Shown: one piece after another, positions 45,553 through 57,535 of the stretch
Numbering within the stretch: position 1 is the stretch's first letter
Layout: the number at the start of each line of letters is the position of its first letter
Source: Phialocephala subalpina
Lineage: Eukaryota; Ascomycota; Leotiomycetes; Helotiales; Mollisiaceae
Length of the DNA: 64,000 nucleotides
Direction of reading: 5' to 3'
Assembly (NCBI GenBank): GCA_900073065.1
Contig: FJOG01000002.1
Location: 3,056,460-3,120,459, forward strand
Translations under genes and position numbers: made by a program
Notes under the pieces: generated by a model
The model's database searches: none
Told to the model about the DNA's origin: nothing
What the model saw: the letters and a program-made list of their open reading frames with translations, nothing else

Positions 45553-47367
45553 TCACAGAAACGACCTATGATCAGGCTGCAGCATTGCCATCTGTCTGTA
45601 CTTCGTCGCAGTCATTGCTCTCGCTCTCTTACCGTAGATCAACATTGGAATCGTCAACAGGTTCACCGCAACACTCAAACACGCCACGCAAACAAACATA
45701 TTGTACAAGCCAATGGCGTTGATCCAAGGAGTCAGTGCAAAGACGATAATCGTTGCGAGGGTGTTCCGGACGAAAGTCACTGCCACGAGCGCGTCTCCCA
45801 CGATCTGTACATCTTGTCAGCTGGGGACTCTTGTGAGAATGAGCACTCTTCGTTACATCTTGATAGCAATCCGTCACATACGTGAGAGTCACATCTGATA
45901 GGATCGTGAGTGCAAGACCGTACAGCGCAGACCCAACAGCGAGGACTATCCATGGAAGGCCCTGGAACAAATCAGTATTCGTCACGCAGTTCAACACTCT
46001 CGAAACTGACCTTTGCCAATCCGAGTCCAAACGTCAAGATACCAATAGGGCTGAGGATGATAGTGGGAATCGCGAGATAGAGGCGGTACTCAGGCTCGAA
46101 AATGCCATTGTTTCTTTTCGACATAAACAGAATCCACCAGTCGTTCAAAGGTCCTCCGATAACGCAGCCAATCACTGCTCCAATGAAGGGAGCAATGCTG
46201 AACAGACCGACTCCTGTAGCTTGGAAGTTGTATGGTGGGGACAGCAGGTACGTCGATTGAGTGGTGGCCAACACCGAGAACCAAGCCAGCAGCGCTCCAT
46301 AGCAGATCGCCGTATACGCCACCGCTGGAAACGTTACCAGGACCAGAAACGGCTGCCAAAAATGCCGCACGATCGGAGCGTCTGTCTTATGACTCAAAGC
46401 CATACGCTGACGATAGCTCCTCTGCCTCCTCTCTGGAACCTGATCGACCTGAGAAGTTTCCGACGCACTCGGCTCCTTCCGTCCACTCTCCTCAACTTGT
46501 TTCGTATCAACTTCGGCCCCCAGACTTACAGATCTCGACCTCCCATTTAACACAGGAACATATTTCGTCTCCTCAAAGAAGAACACGAAAGCCACCAAAG
46601 TGATACCGAGCAGTATAGCCGTCCACCACCAAATCCACGGCCAACCTTGACTAATCGCCGCATATCCCGCCGGAACAGGCGCCAAAAACGTCCCTACGAT
46701 AACCATACTCAGATATAACCCGTTCATAGTCGCCCTCTGATGCACGAAAAATAAATCCTTGACTGTCATCTGGACAATGGTCTCGCTAACAGCCCCACCA
46801 AGGCCCGCAACAATATTTACTACTAATACCTCCCACGTGGTTTTCATCTTAGCCATCCATATCGCGCTCGCCAATTGAACGATCAATGATAAGAGGTAGA
46901 CGGGACGACGACCGTATTTGTAGGCGAATGGGATGATGAATATACAGCCGACTGCCAAACCGGCACAGTTTGTGGCGAAGGAGTTGTTGAGGTTTGAGTA
47001 GGAGATTCCGAGCTCGGTGTTGAGGGGACCCCAAATTACGGTGCCGATGTCAAGGAGGACGAAGGTGAAGAGTGAGTATAGGGAGGCGAGGAAGAAGTTG
47101 AGGGCTTTGCGGGGTTTGGACCAATTCTGCCAAGTGGTTAGGGCTTGACGTGAAGAGGGTGAGTGAGATGCTCACCAATGGGTCGTTGGGGTCTTCTGTT
47201 GGTGGTGGTTGGAGGATTACTCCTTGAGCGAGGTTTTGGACTGTGGAGGCCGTTAGTTTTCCTGCTGTCTCCGGAACACATGCTGGTGTCGACGTACTGT
47301 CTTCAAGTGCAACGGTGCCTGGTGGCCACGTAGCATCGTGCATTTCTGATAAATCTTGAGAAGCCAT
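45553..47367 (-). CDS. MFS transporter (DHA1-like)
   Basis: Four exons: 47367-47176, 47126-46011, 45961-45857 and 45804-45553. They sum to 1665 bp, all phase 0, giving 554 residues. Twelve membrane spans are expected. The N-terminal cytosolic leader ends DPNDPLNWSKPRKAL, the standard entry to span 1 in fungal drug/proton antiporters. The A-motif-like loop is YKYGRRPVYLL. A long charged central loop (about 275-325) separates the halves. Substrate unknown. It faces the Zn2Cys6 gene convergently. The ATG at 47367 is the first in frame. Confidence 0.92.
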
Positions 47368-49059
47368 GGTACATACGGTCTGCACAGATCTCGCCTAAGG
47401 TAGATCAAAGATACTACAATTAGTCTGTCGAGAGAGAAGGTGAAGTGTGTCTGGGACTTCCTCTCCAACTTATACACTTACCCCTCATATCTATCTCATA
47501 TCTTTCAGCTCAGTCTGGATCTTCATACATCTCGATCTTGTCGAGCGGTATCGACACTGAGGTGCACACTCGCAACGGCTTGCTTCAAAGACGCAAGGGC
47601 ACTTTCGACATCGGTACTTCGAGAGCAAACCAAGACGTCCAAAGTGGGGTTCTTCCAGCGACTCAGAGCGCAACTAACCTGCCGGTCAACGCCCCGGCTT
47701 ATCTTCCCCGCATGGACTTCCTGGATATGGTTGATAAGCTTCACTTTCCATGGGATGCTCCAACTTTGATAGCAACCTTATTTTGGGTTTCCCCTCGTTT
47801 AGGAGCCAAGTGACTTCTTTCATCCAATCAGACCTCTTTGCGCGCTCCTACTAGGGTGCGGCTGCAATGCAATGCATGCTCAAGGATGGTTGCTGATCTG
47901 TCAAAAGAAGGTGGGCTTGACTGATATCAGAAGATATCAATTTCACATTAAGAGAGTAGGTCCTTCTGACGAAGAAGTGTTCGCAGAGGAGGGAGTTTTC
48001 ACTGGGAAGTCTGACTTTAAGGGGAATGGCGCTAGTCTGTATTGGGTTAATTCTTACCCCTGTGTTGGTGAGCACGTCAAACTCCCTCCGTATTCAAACA
48101 TCAAGATCTTTTCTATAACATCAATTTCTTATCCTTTTTCTCCCGTCTTCTGTCAGGTTGAAGAATGGACAAGCAAAGAACGCAGTTTTGTCCGTACGGA
48201 GCACTTGCTTCCATGGCAAATGTTCAGTCTTCTGCCTGAGAATCACTTCATTTGAAATGAATGAAACAAGGAGATCAAAGTAAGCCCCCGCCCTGCAAGT
48301 CCCATATGACCGTACTAGCAGACTTCAGAAATAATGTTTACAAGGCACCAGGCACATCTGCCGTGAAGAGGCACATCGCATCTCGTTCCGCTCCACTCCG
48401 CCGCCTCAATACCCGACATCGAGTGGAATAGTGCTCAACATTTGTTGCACATCGCAGGCATCATTTCGGCCCCAATACGGGAGGCTTGACAGTCGACCAC
48501 GGGTGGCCGTCCTCAAGCAGATGTCGAGGTGCTTTGATCACTCAAAGTCACGTGCATGCGACATCTCACCAATGATGTATTACCTCACATCTCCAACCCT
48601 TTGAAAGCTCTCAATATCAGCTTCATATTGAAAACACCTTTTCTCAACATGCAGCTTTTACGATCTGGCTTCGACATTCACGTGGTCATCTCCTGGAAGA
48701 TCGCCTCGGTCCGCTCATCCTCCGCCGCGCGCTAACTCACCCAAGTTCTCGGCACATGAGTGGAGTTCTCAACCTCAAAAATGGGGGTTGACAGGCCCAA
48801 CAACTGGACGTGCAAACCTCAATTCATCCTTGCGCGTTATCAATCTGGATCTTGCCCGTTTGCTTATCGATATCATCGACAATTTATCTACTCCTATCGG
48901 TCTTTCCGAGCTCGGCATGTTACGTTTCCCGAATTGAGGACCTGACGGTGGGACGGGAATTCCGAGTACGAGAAGATATATAGATTGTGCGACCCCGAGG
49001 TCGCGAGGTGTTGTAAGGTTTAGGATTCTAGGACCAAAGACTCAGGAAAAGACGTCAAG
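47368..49059. other. Intergenic, divergent promoter region between two MFS genes
   Basis: About 1.7 kb. CACGTG E-boxes lie at 48549-48554 and 48679-48684, within 520 bp of the next gene. A 127-codon plus frame at 47872-48255 shows no family motif. No repeat recognised. Confidence 0.5.
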
Positions 49060-50583
49060 ATGGCTTTCAGGCGTTTTAGGGAGTATATCCATCAGCCGTA
49101 TGAGCACCCTGGAGAGGGAAAGCTTGTACGAAAGCTTGGTGAGTGGTAATTTTCCATATCGAAAACATTCATACTGACATCGAATAGATTTCTTCATCTT
49201 GACATTCTGTTGTCTCATGTACTTTACCAACTACCTGGATCGCTCGAATCTAGCAAATGCGTACGTCAGTGGTATGAAGGAAGACCTAGGATTCGTCGGC
49301 AACCAGTACAATCTGATCAACACTGTATTCACTGTTGGATATGTCATTGGACAGGTCCCTTCGAATTTGGCGCTTTACCACCTCAAGCCGCGTATCTTCT
49401 TTCCCAGCATGATGATTTTGTGGGGTGCGCTTACTATGATCACTGCTTGTGCTCGCCATCCTAGGGACATCATGGCAATTAGATTCTTCCAAGGAATCGC
49501 TGAATCTTCCACCTTTGTTGGAACTCACTACATCCTTGGCTCGTGGTATACGGCACGAGAACTAGGAAAGCGCTCTGGCATCTTCACCTCCTCGGGTCTT
49601 GCTGGGACGATGTTCGGTGGCTTCCTCCAGACCGCCATTCACAGCTCCTTAAATGGCTCCAGTGGACTGGCGGGGTGGAGGTGGCTCTTCATAATCGACG
49701 GCCTAATCACCATCCCCATCGCCATCTACGGCTTTATCCTCTTCCCCGACACACCGTCCACCACCAAGGCATTCTACCTCACCTCCAAAGAAAGAGCTCT
49801 CGCCATCTCCCGTGTCCCAGAAGTGCCAGAACGCCAGCCTTGGAACTTGGCGTTCGTCAAGCGTGTTTTTGGAAGCTGGTACTGGTATGGCTTCGTCATG
49901 CTTTGGATTATCGCGGGAGAGACGGAATCGTTTTCATCCAACTCGCTGCTTGCACTTTGGATGAAGTCCACGAAAAGGTATTCAGTCTCCCAATTGAACA
50001 ACTACCCCACCGGCGTTCCAGCAGTAGGTATCGTATCAACTCTCTTCTGGGCAACACTCACCGATTTCCTGGGCGGAAAGCGCTACCTAGTCGGATACTG
50101 GATCGCAATCACTGGCGTCATCACCTCAGCCATGATCTTGAACCCACATGCTGGAACCGCCAGTATTTTCGGAGCGTATTATTGGGCAGGGACAGTGTAT
50201 GCTTGTCAAGCTACATTCTTTGCTTGGGCGAATGATGCGATGAGGTGGGAAGAGGATAGTTTAAGGGCTGTTGTTATTGCGAGTATGAATTGTGGTAGCA
50301 ATGCTGTTAATGCGTGGTGGAGTTTGATTTTTTATGCGGCGAATATGGTGCCGAAGTTTACGGTGAGCAGAATCATCCAAGCTCGGGAAGGAGTGAAGTG
50401 CTAATTAAGAAACAGAAAGGTATGTATGCGATGATCGGGACGTCGATTGCGTTGGCGATTTGGACGAGTGGGTTATTGTATCTCACCTCGAGGGCGGAGA
50501 GAAAGAGAGTGCTCGAGGCGCAACCTCATTTGGCGGATGAGAAGCAGTTCGAGGTTGAAGCGAGCGGGGATGCGAAGGTGTAA
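49060..50583 (+). CDS. DAL5-type MFS transporter (anion:cation symporter family)
   Basis: Exons 49060-49138, 49188-50362 and 50416-50583 sum to 1422 bp (473 residues). The family takes up organic anions such as allantoate, pantothenate, nicotinate or aromatic acids. Signature parts: FTNYLDRSNLANAYVSGM in span 1, QVPSNLALYHLKPRIFFPSMM, RFFQGIAESSTFVGTHYILGSWY, and FLFP-type FILFPDTPSTTKAFYLT before the central loop. The C-terminus is short and acidic. Both introns are about 50 bp. It converges on the GcvT-like gene, 295 bp away. Confidence 0.92.
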
Positions 50584-50878
50584 GGTCGATGATGGAACGG
50601 GTTCTCCAGGACGAGACGGACATTCAGCTACCACTTCGGTTACATTTGTGTCAATGTCATTAACGCAATGATAATCTAAGCATATGCACACTTTGAACTG
50701 ACAGGAAAGGCCAGAAGCCACCTACTTTCGAATTTCAACTGGATACAGTACTGCGGTCGAGCAATTCTCTCCCCGTGGTGTGCGGGGAACTCGCCAGCGA
50801 GATTGGTCTCTACTCGAGAACCATCACTTCTTCAACAACTCCTCGAGTTAAACCAATCTTACCCTTCCAAGCCCTTCG

Positions 50879-52353
50879 CTACTTCAGTGGATGCCGCCTC
50901 TTGTCTTCTTTATATGGCGTGGATTTCACAATCTGCTTGATCAGTTCCTGTTGTTCTCGAGGAAGGTGTCGCACTTACCCCTCGAATCATCTTCTGTGGC
51001 TTCCCTTCCGCACCCCATTTGATTACAACCCTCGTCTCAGGCACCGCAAACTCAGTCGAAATGACACCAAGTGAGATCATCTCCTTGAACCAATAGCTAT
51101 AGCATCGCGAAATTGCACACCCAATCTCCTTGCCATCCGCCAACACCGTACTTGCAACGATCTGATCATGAACCCTCGGCATCTCCATATACTCGTACGT
51201 CTCTTCTCTAAAAAGCGAAGCATGAACATCCGACACGTCTTCACTGTTCCATAGAATAGTGATTAGCTTGTTCGGCGGCGCTTCAGCGATCTTTGTAAGA
51301 GCTACCCTGCCGATGAAGTCGTGGTTTGGATTGACGAGATGGCCCCAGCCGAGATCAAATGGCGTACGGTGGTGCGCGAGAATGGCGTTGCTGTAGCTAC
51401 CTGAGATTCTGGAAAATACGTTTTCTAGACCGTATCCGGCATCACGGAGGTATTGTCGGTAGCGGATGAGTTCGGGAGTGTTGCCCAGAAAGGCAGGCAC
51501 GAAGTCCAGACCTGGAGTTGGGAATGCTGCTTCCACCTAATGAGTTGTTAGAAGGACCGCAAGCAAAAAGGAGTGGACACACATGGTTCACACTCTTCGT
51601 CCTCATACCCAACTCACAAATCCCGAACTTCTGCCCAAGCTTCCGAATCGCGTCATATACCTTCGGACCCTCCGCCGCCTTACCCCAAAGTTCAAACCCC
51701 TGCTCTCCCGAAACTCCCTGCCTCAAACACAGAAGCTTGCATCCTTTAATCGATAGCTCCTTACTACTCATGAATCTCAGATCACGAATCGTCTGCCCCT
51801 CATCCACCATCCCCTCCAACACCTCAAAACTCCTAGGGCCTTGAACCTGAAAAAGATACCACTCATCAGACACAACCTCCAAAGTGGCATCAAACTTCCT
51901 CTTCCCATGTTCAAACTGGAACATAGCCCACAGAACTCCCGGGACGCTGGTAAACAAAATATCCTCTCTATCCAGCATCAAAATCAATCCTTCACCAGTA
52001 ATCGCACCCGTCGTCTCTTCACAAAAGATAGCATGCTTAGCTTGTCCTGGTTCAATCTTCGGCCAGTAATTCGTAGAGAGGTATTCGAAGAATGCCAAAG
52101 CTTCGGGACCGCGAACTCGGATTTTAAGGAGAGGCGACCAGTCGCCTATGTAGCAGGTGGTTTTCCAGGATAGGGACTCGGTGATCCAGTGCGTGTACTC
52201 GAATGGCTCATAGGTTCCGAGAAAGCGAGAGAAGGTGTTGCATGGCCAGTTCGGTGGGATCATAGGAGCCAAGGGGATGCTAGGGCGTTCAGAATGTGCT
52301 GGAGGGTTTGAGGACTTGTTGCCATGGTCGGTGGTGGGGGTTAGGTCGGACAT
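50879..52353 (-). CDS. GcvT/aminomethyltransferase-fold protein, LigM-like O-demethylase candidate
   Basis: Exons 52353-51583, 51536-50979 and 50932-50879 sum to 1383 bp (460 residues). The GcvT fold transfers one-carbon groups to tetrahydrofolate. Seen here: WKTTCYIGDWSPLLKIRVRGPEALAFF, CEETTGAITGEGLILML, LRQGVSGEQGFELWG, and in the C-terminal barrel GWGHLVNPNHDFIGRVAL. These features and the length fit the vanillate/syringate O-demethylase (LigM/DesA)-like branch more than the mitochondrial glycine-cleavage T protein, which is shorter and has a presequence; none is seen. The final exon of 18 codons (IVKSTPYKEDKRRHPLK) is recovered only after splicing at GTAAGT. The neighbouring DAL5-type transporter could import the substrate. 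Confidence 0.85.
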
Positions 52354-53017
52354 GATTGACGAAGTGACGAAAATGAAATGGTTATCGGAGACTCTCTGAA
52401 GAAGAATTAATCTGTTTATACAGTTTCTAGTCTTGTACGAAGCAGTGGATCCTATGCCATCTCAGCCTCACATCGGCGGTAACACTTCCCCGGAAAATTG
52501 CTTTCGGCAGTCGTGTCGCGGGGAATTCGCGCTTCGGCGTTCGGACGAATAAACCAATCATTGTCGGGAAGAGAAATAAGCGTTTGGGGTAAACTCAAAG
52601 TGCAAATTGAATACGAGGAATTTGGCGATACTCATCGGTCGAAGCATTGAGGCTCAGCCGATTATTATCTGTGCAACGTGGACGCATCCTAACAGAAGAT
52701 CTAGAGGAGCAAGAAGAAACGCTTCGAGTGAATGCATGTATGACTCGGCAACTAATCGATGACTACTATCCAGCTCATTATGCTACCAAGACCTCATGTT
52801 CACTCAAGACATTCCGCGGTGCCGTCCAGATCACCGCTTGGTTTTCACCCGCAATGCTTTGGTACATGCAAATAAAGGGCAAATCTCAAAAAATGTTGAG
52901 AAGCAATCAAAGAGACAATGAAATTTGATCTATAGTATACCAACCATACATTCAACAAGCCGCAACACAAAGACAATAATAAGAATTGTTTTGCGCTTCA
53001 TCCACATGCGACATGTA
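52354..53017. other. Intergenic, no gene seen
   Basis: About 660 bp, promoter side of the GcvT-like gene. Only short chance frames. Confidence 0.5.
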
Positions 53018-54636
53018 TTAGATCTTGATTTTCTTCCTCCCATTCTGTGTCGTCGAAGACTCGCCACTATCCGAGGCTTTCCGCTTCTTGCCTTGAGAAT
53101 TGTCATTTCCTTCTGTCTGCGAACCTTGAGATCCTTGGGATGATTCCGTCTCCGTCGTGCTGTAGGTAGGGTCTGGGAGAACGGTCAGTGTCTGGTGAGC
53201 TGGCCAATAATCGGCGTTCGGATCCATGAGCACATAGTTAGGGACATCCTGCATCAACTCATCAGTCCGCGTCATTGACTCCCACAATTTCCTACAGTCG
53301 TCTGCGAGTTTATATTCGTCGGTCTCCTTTTCAAACGCAGTTTTGTAGGTCCAAGTAGTGAGAAGAGGGGGTAGAGTCTTCGCTTCTACGCGGTTGATTT
53401 CGCCTGACCCATCGTCAATTGAAACATAGCTATCGGGTATACATCGAGGAGGATAATTATGTATGTTGACCCTTTCGTCGTAATAATCGGCAGATTCGTC
53501 AAGTCCTATGCGGGCAAAAAGGTCGACGGCACTGAAAGTATCCTCAGCAACGATTGGACCCAAAGCAGCTTCTCGCTCGTCGTCTTTACCGTCTCCAAGC
53601 TTCTCCCATTTCTCGTCCTTACACGGCATTATCAACTCCAGAAAGTCGACTGGTGCCGCGTTCCTAACGTAATCCACGATTCTGACGACAGTCTTGATCC
53701 ACAAGACTGCTGCATTCCCACTCAGTGTCTCTGCATGCTGTCGGAACTCTATTGTTGGTTTCGCTTCCTTCGTTGAACCAATTGGAATACCAGAAGCTAT
53801 GGCTTTCACCCCGGTGAAGTTGACCTGGCTATTCTTGATGAGAGCGACATTACTGACATCAGTGACAAGCTCGTCCATCGTTTGGCATTTCATCAAGGAT
53901 AGCAGACCCTGAAGTGGCGACGTTCGCCCTCCATGTTGGTCATACCATCTTTCCGCATAGGCGCCGTGATTTCGCATTGAGCTTCCATAAAAGTCATCAA
54001 GTCAGGAAATGGGACGAAGCGAGTTGAGCTGCGGTTCGAAAGCCCATAGGAAGTCGATTCGATTTGTACCACCGAGAATGGAAAAAATTTTCTGCCGTCT
54101 CCGACGTGGGCATGCATCGAGGTGGTTAAGTTCAACCGGAATTTGAACGTTCGTCTCAGGAGAGCACAAACGTTCCTCACCTTCTCGAGGTTTTTTTCTG
54201 TGAACGAAAATGCCGGAGAGACAACCTCCACATCGATCCAGTCCCAACCCTCATCATCTTCACCCTCGTCGGCTTTGACTTTGACGCTTTCGTCCCCGGC
54301 TACCTCCCATCTCTTGATGTCGGTCTTGCCAAGAGACTCGTTGATTGCGGCAGGTAATCCGGCTTCTTGAAGCGTTTCGACAACGTGGCAGCGCAAGGCT
54401 TGCTAGGCGAGGCAACGTGCGTGATACTCTTCTGAGAAGAAAAGTTTTGATGAGGTCTGAGAATCGGCGTCATCGAACATGTTTTCCAAAGGACCGACAA
54501 AATCGATGTCCTCTTGATTAATTGGGAAGTCTATGGCCGTTTCCCTATCGTTTTTGGGCACCTCTTTGGTCTTTCTGTCAATAACAGTTGCGACGAGAAA
54601 CTCGAGTTCGGCCCCGAAGGTCAACGGTTCTGCCAT
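53018..54636 (-). pseudogene. Amidoligase-like pseudogene
   Basis: The frame starts MAEPLTFGAELEFLVAT, the Glu-x-E start of the fungal amidoligase (glutamine-synthetase-like, Amidoligase_2) family. It continues to WDWIDVEVVSPAF and LTTSMHAHVGDGRKFF, whose His and acidic residues bind ATP-metal. Next come IDFLWAFEPQLNSLRP and IEFRQHAETLSGNAAVLWIKTVV. Breaks: TAG at 54403-54405 between RCLA and QALRCHVVETL; a frame change in the A4T6 run near 54085-54095; TGA at 54002-54004 between RPIS and LDDFYGSS. Everything after that to 53018 is one open frame ending in a basic KKRKASDSGES and RKKIKI tail, nuclear-signal-like. The family forms amide or peptide bonds; the substrate here is unknown. Confidence 0.8.
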
Positions 54637-55020
54637 TTATATATAGACTGGATGACTTGCAGATCTCGGTATTCTGGAAGCCTTCCAAGTGCCAAGGCCC
54701 GTTGGAGTATGACAGAGTTCTCAAATGTTTTGTTCAGCAACAGCTTTGTCTCGATATACTTCAACATACTGAAGGTGACCAAAAAGACCATTGGAAGCTT
54801 AGAAAGACTGCCTTTTACCTCTTTGTTCCAAACTTGACAGAAGAACGACAAAGCACTGCAAAATCTTCATTGGCAGAATTGTACCTGCAATGCCTCTTGC
54901 CGATCGAAGTTCTTGTCACTGACAAAGAACGATCTCTTGCGCTGCAATTGGAATAGGCGTGAAAGACTGGCAAAACCATCCCGGCAATTTCCCTTACCCA
55001 TGATTGGCATATACGATACT
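54637..55020. other. Short intergenic region
   Basis: Lies between the amidoligase relic start and the asparaginase 3' end. Overlapping short frames only. Confidence 0.5.
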
Positions 55021-56625
55021 CTATCGCAGGGTCTTCTCATCCAACCACTCGCTCAAATCATACTGCTTTCCCTCACCCTCATACTTTTCCAATCCACTGT
55101 ATTGATCAGGCTTCCAAACTCTCATGACAGCCTTTCCTTGCTTGTCAATAGTGGCGCGGAACATTCCTCCGCAATTGTAGTCATCAACGACGTGAGAAGT
55201 TGCAGACTTCTTCTGGCCATTCTCGTCAACTACGAGCGTGAGCTCAATGCCAATAATACCGCCCTCGCCTTCGCCAGTCTTTCGCCAACGACTGCCAGCA
55301 CTCTTAGCGAGATCTCCACCAGGACCAGAGATTTCGGTGACTGCCTCTTGCAACGACGTCTTGGGTCCTGATTTAGTGCCACGGTACCGAGCAATCGCTG
55401 AAGCTGTTCGGACGGCATTGGTCCGTAGGAAAGAGTCTCCATTTCCAGTGCCGGACATGCCTGTGGATCTGAATACTCTGTCTCCTGCAACAAGTGTTCG
55501 TGGATCGAAGTCGTACGAAGGTAATGGGGAATAAGTAGTCGGACTGGGATAGCAATCTGCCATCAAGCCCTTCAGGGCTTCGCTCAGCGTCAAAGCTGGT
55601 CCCGATTGACTTAAAAGTGTTTCTGCTTTCGACGCATATTCCTCCTCCCACTCCTCCGCCCAGAAGCCCGCACCAAGTGTAGGGGTGTCTCCGATTCTTC
55701 CCGTCAACTTGTTCGTCATGCCTCCTGTGCTCGTGGCGGTGCAAATGACGCCTTCGCTGTCGAGGGCCACCACTCCACAGGTACCTTGTGGGAAGAAATG
55801 TTCCTCATGCCAAGTCGCATCTTGGCTCTTTTTCTCGTTCTCCAGACCTTTGATATGCTCATCCCATCTTGCTTGGACAAAGAAGTAGCTCGGATCCACC
55901 ATCTCCAGACCCCATTGTTCCGCCAGTTTCTCAGCGCAGAACTTATGCAGTTGGGAGTGACCCTGTGCGCCAGAGCTGAGCTTAAAGTGCTCTTCTCCAA
56001 ATATCATGGGTCCTCGATGTTCTCCATTTCCACCTTCAAGGTCCTTCTCACCCTGAAGCAGCATCTCTCTGACAAACTTTATGGGATTCTTGATATGTTG
56101 TAGGCCCATGACTCCAACGCCTCTCTTCTTCTTGCCTTTCGAGACCATGATCGATGCTTCAAGTTCGTTGACTCCATCTCGTGTGAAGACAGCTCCATGT
56201 CCTGAATTAAACAGTTCATTATCCTCTAATAGCGAGACGGCAAAGGTGGCAGCGTCTAAGGCAGATGTAGCGGAAGCTGTAGAGAGTGGAAAGGAGGACG
56301 GGGAGGTGAGGAATCGGTGTGATTCGGCAAGAATGGTGAGGAGGGCATCATGATAGCGCTTGTATTTCGAAGGTGGGAGGTTAGAAGGGAGGATGTTTCC
56401 TGCGCCGCCATCTATGTTAAAGGAACTCCCAATTAGCATAGCTCTTTGATGTACTTCCGGGAGTAGAACGGAGGATCCCAGGAGCAATTAAACATGCATG
56501 CGCCTGTGGGCAACTTGTTTAAGATTCCAGGCCCAGGATACAAGACAGAATACTGCTCTGGGAGGGTGAGACTTACGGATAATAAGGCGTGGAGTAATAC
56601 TTTGAGAAGGCTTTCTATACTCCAT
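55021..56625 (-). CDS. Thr-nucleophile asparaginase / isoaspartyl peptidase (Asparaginase_2)
   Basis: Exons 56625-56577 and 56411-55021 give 479 residues after removal of a 165-bp intron. The precursor cleaves itself ahead of a Thr that becomes the nucleophile. The sequence shows PRLIIHGGAGN at the start, LFNSGHGAVFTRDGVNELEASIM, then the cleavage site FFPQGTCGVVALDSEG with Thr after Gly (about residue 240). TATSTGGMTNKLTGRIGDTP and FRSTGMSGTGNGDSFLR line the substrate pocket. It hydrolyses asparagine, isoaspartyl peptides or, in relatives, glycosylasparagine. At 479 residues it is longer than bacterial forms, as is usual in fungi. It lies just upstream of the amidoligase relic on the same strand. 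Confidence 0.92.
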
Positions 56626-57535
56626 TATGAATGTTAGAGGTTATTAGGATATTTCGTAAGAGTAGGGAGAGTAGAAGGTGCAATCAAGAAGAGTTGATGA
56701 TTGTTTGCTACGAAGCACTCAAGGTCTTATCTTTCTTATCAATTCCTGCCTGAGGCTTCAACTTCTTGTCTGAAGTTCTGCCTTCTCGAAGTCCTTGACT
56801 CCAAGCAAGAAACAAGAATCAGTCATCCAAGACATGGAGCCAACTACTGTTGAAGATCGGATGATGAGTTCCAAAGCTCCTAAATATTAGTCGCCGGTAA
56901 GCCAAACGTTATTGAGTCCAGCACCTCCTCCCAAATCCACCAAATCCATCATCTTGGACTCCCCAGCTGTGCTATTGTGTCCCACGCGAGATTCTGCAAT
57001 CATCTCGATATTCGCAGTCGATTTACCTCATTCAGGGATGGTCCGTGGGCAAGTGATGCTTTGGTTGCAAGGGAACGATTCCAACATGTTGGATATCCCA
57101 ATCCGTCCAGTGAGGTGAAGGAGGATTCAGGCACCAACCTTGTTGCTTCATCTTGTTGAAGAATTGCATTTTTTTATAGATGCCATTTCAACCATTGAAG
57201 GTGTCCTTAACTGTGTTTGCTTAACGTGTTTCCTATCTGAAATATACTCATAGATATTTTCAAAGTTTACCAGTTTCTTGCTTCCCTTTTTCCCGAGCAA
57301 CAACCTCAATGTTCGGCGGCACAAAGAACATTGCGCTATCAGATTTATAGCTTTGCTGTGCATTTCCATGCTACTGTGCCCTGCTATAAAGACACAAAAC
57401 TCTCGTCAGCCATAGTATATCTATCTTGATTCAGCATCTGACGTATATAGCACTTGGGGTCGACCTTGGCTACACCATGTTGTAAGATTGTCCTATATAA
57501 TCTTGTCGAACTTGTTCTGAATTCTGACCTATTTC
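56626..57535. other. Intergenic, no gene seen
   Basis: About 900 bp, promoter side of the asparaginase gene. No family, repeat or RNA recognised. Confidence 0.45.

Noticed and set aside
47872..48255. Plus-strand open frame of 127 codons between the two MFS genes
   Set aside because: No family resemblance and no promoter or splice evidence.
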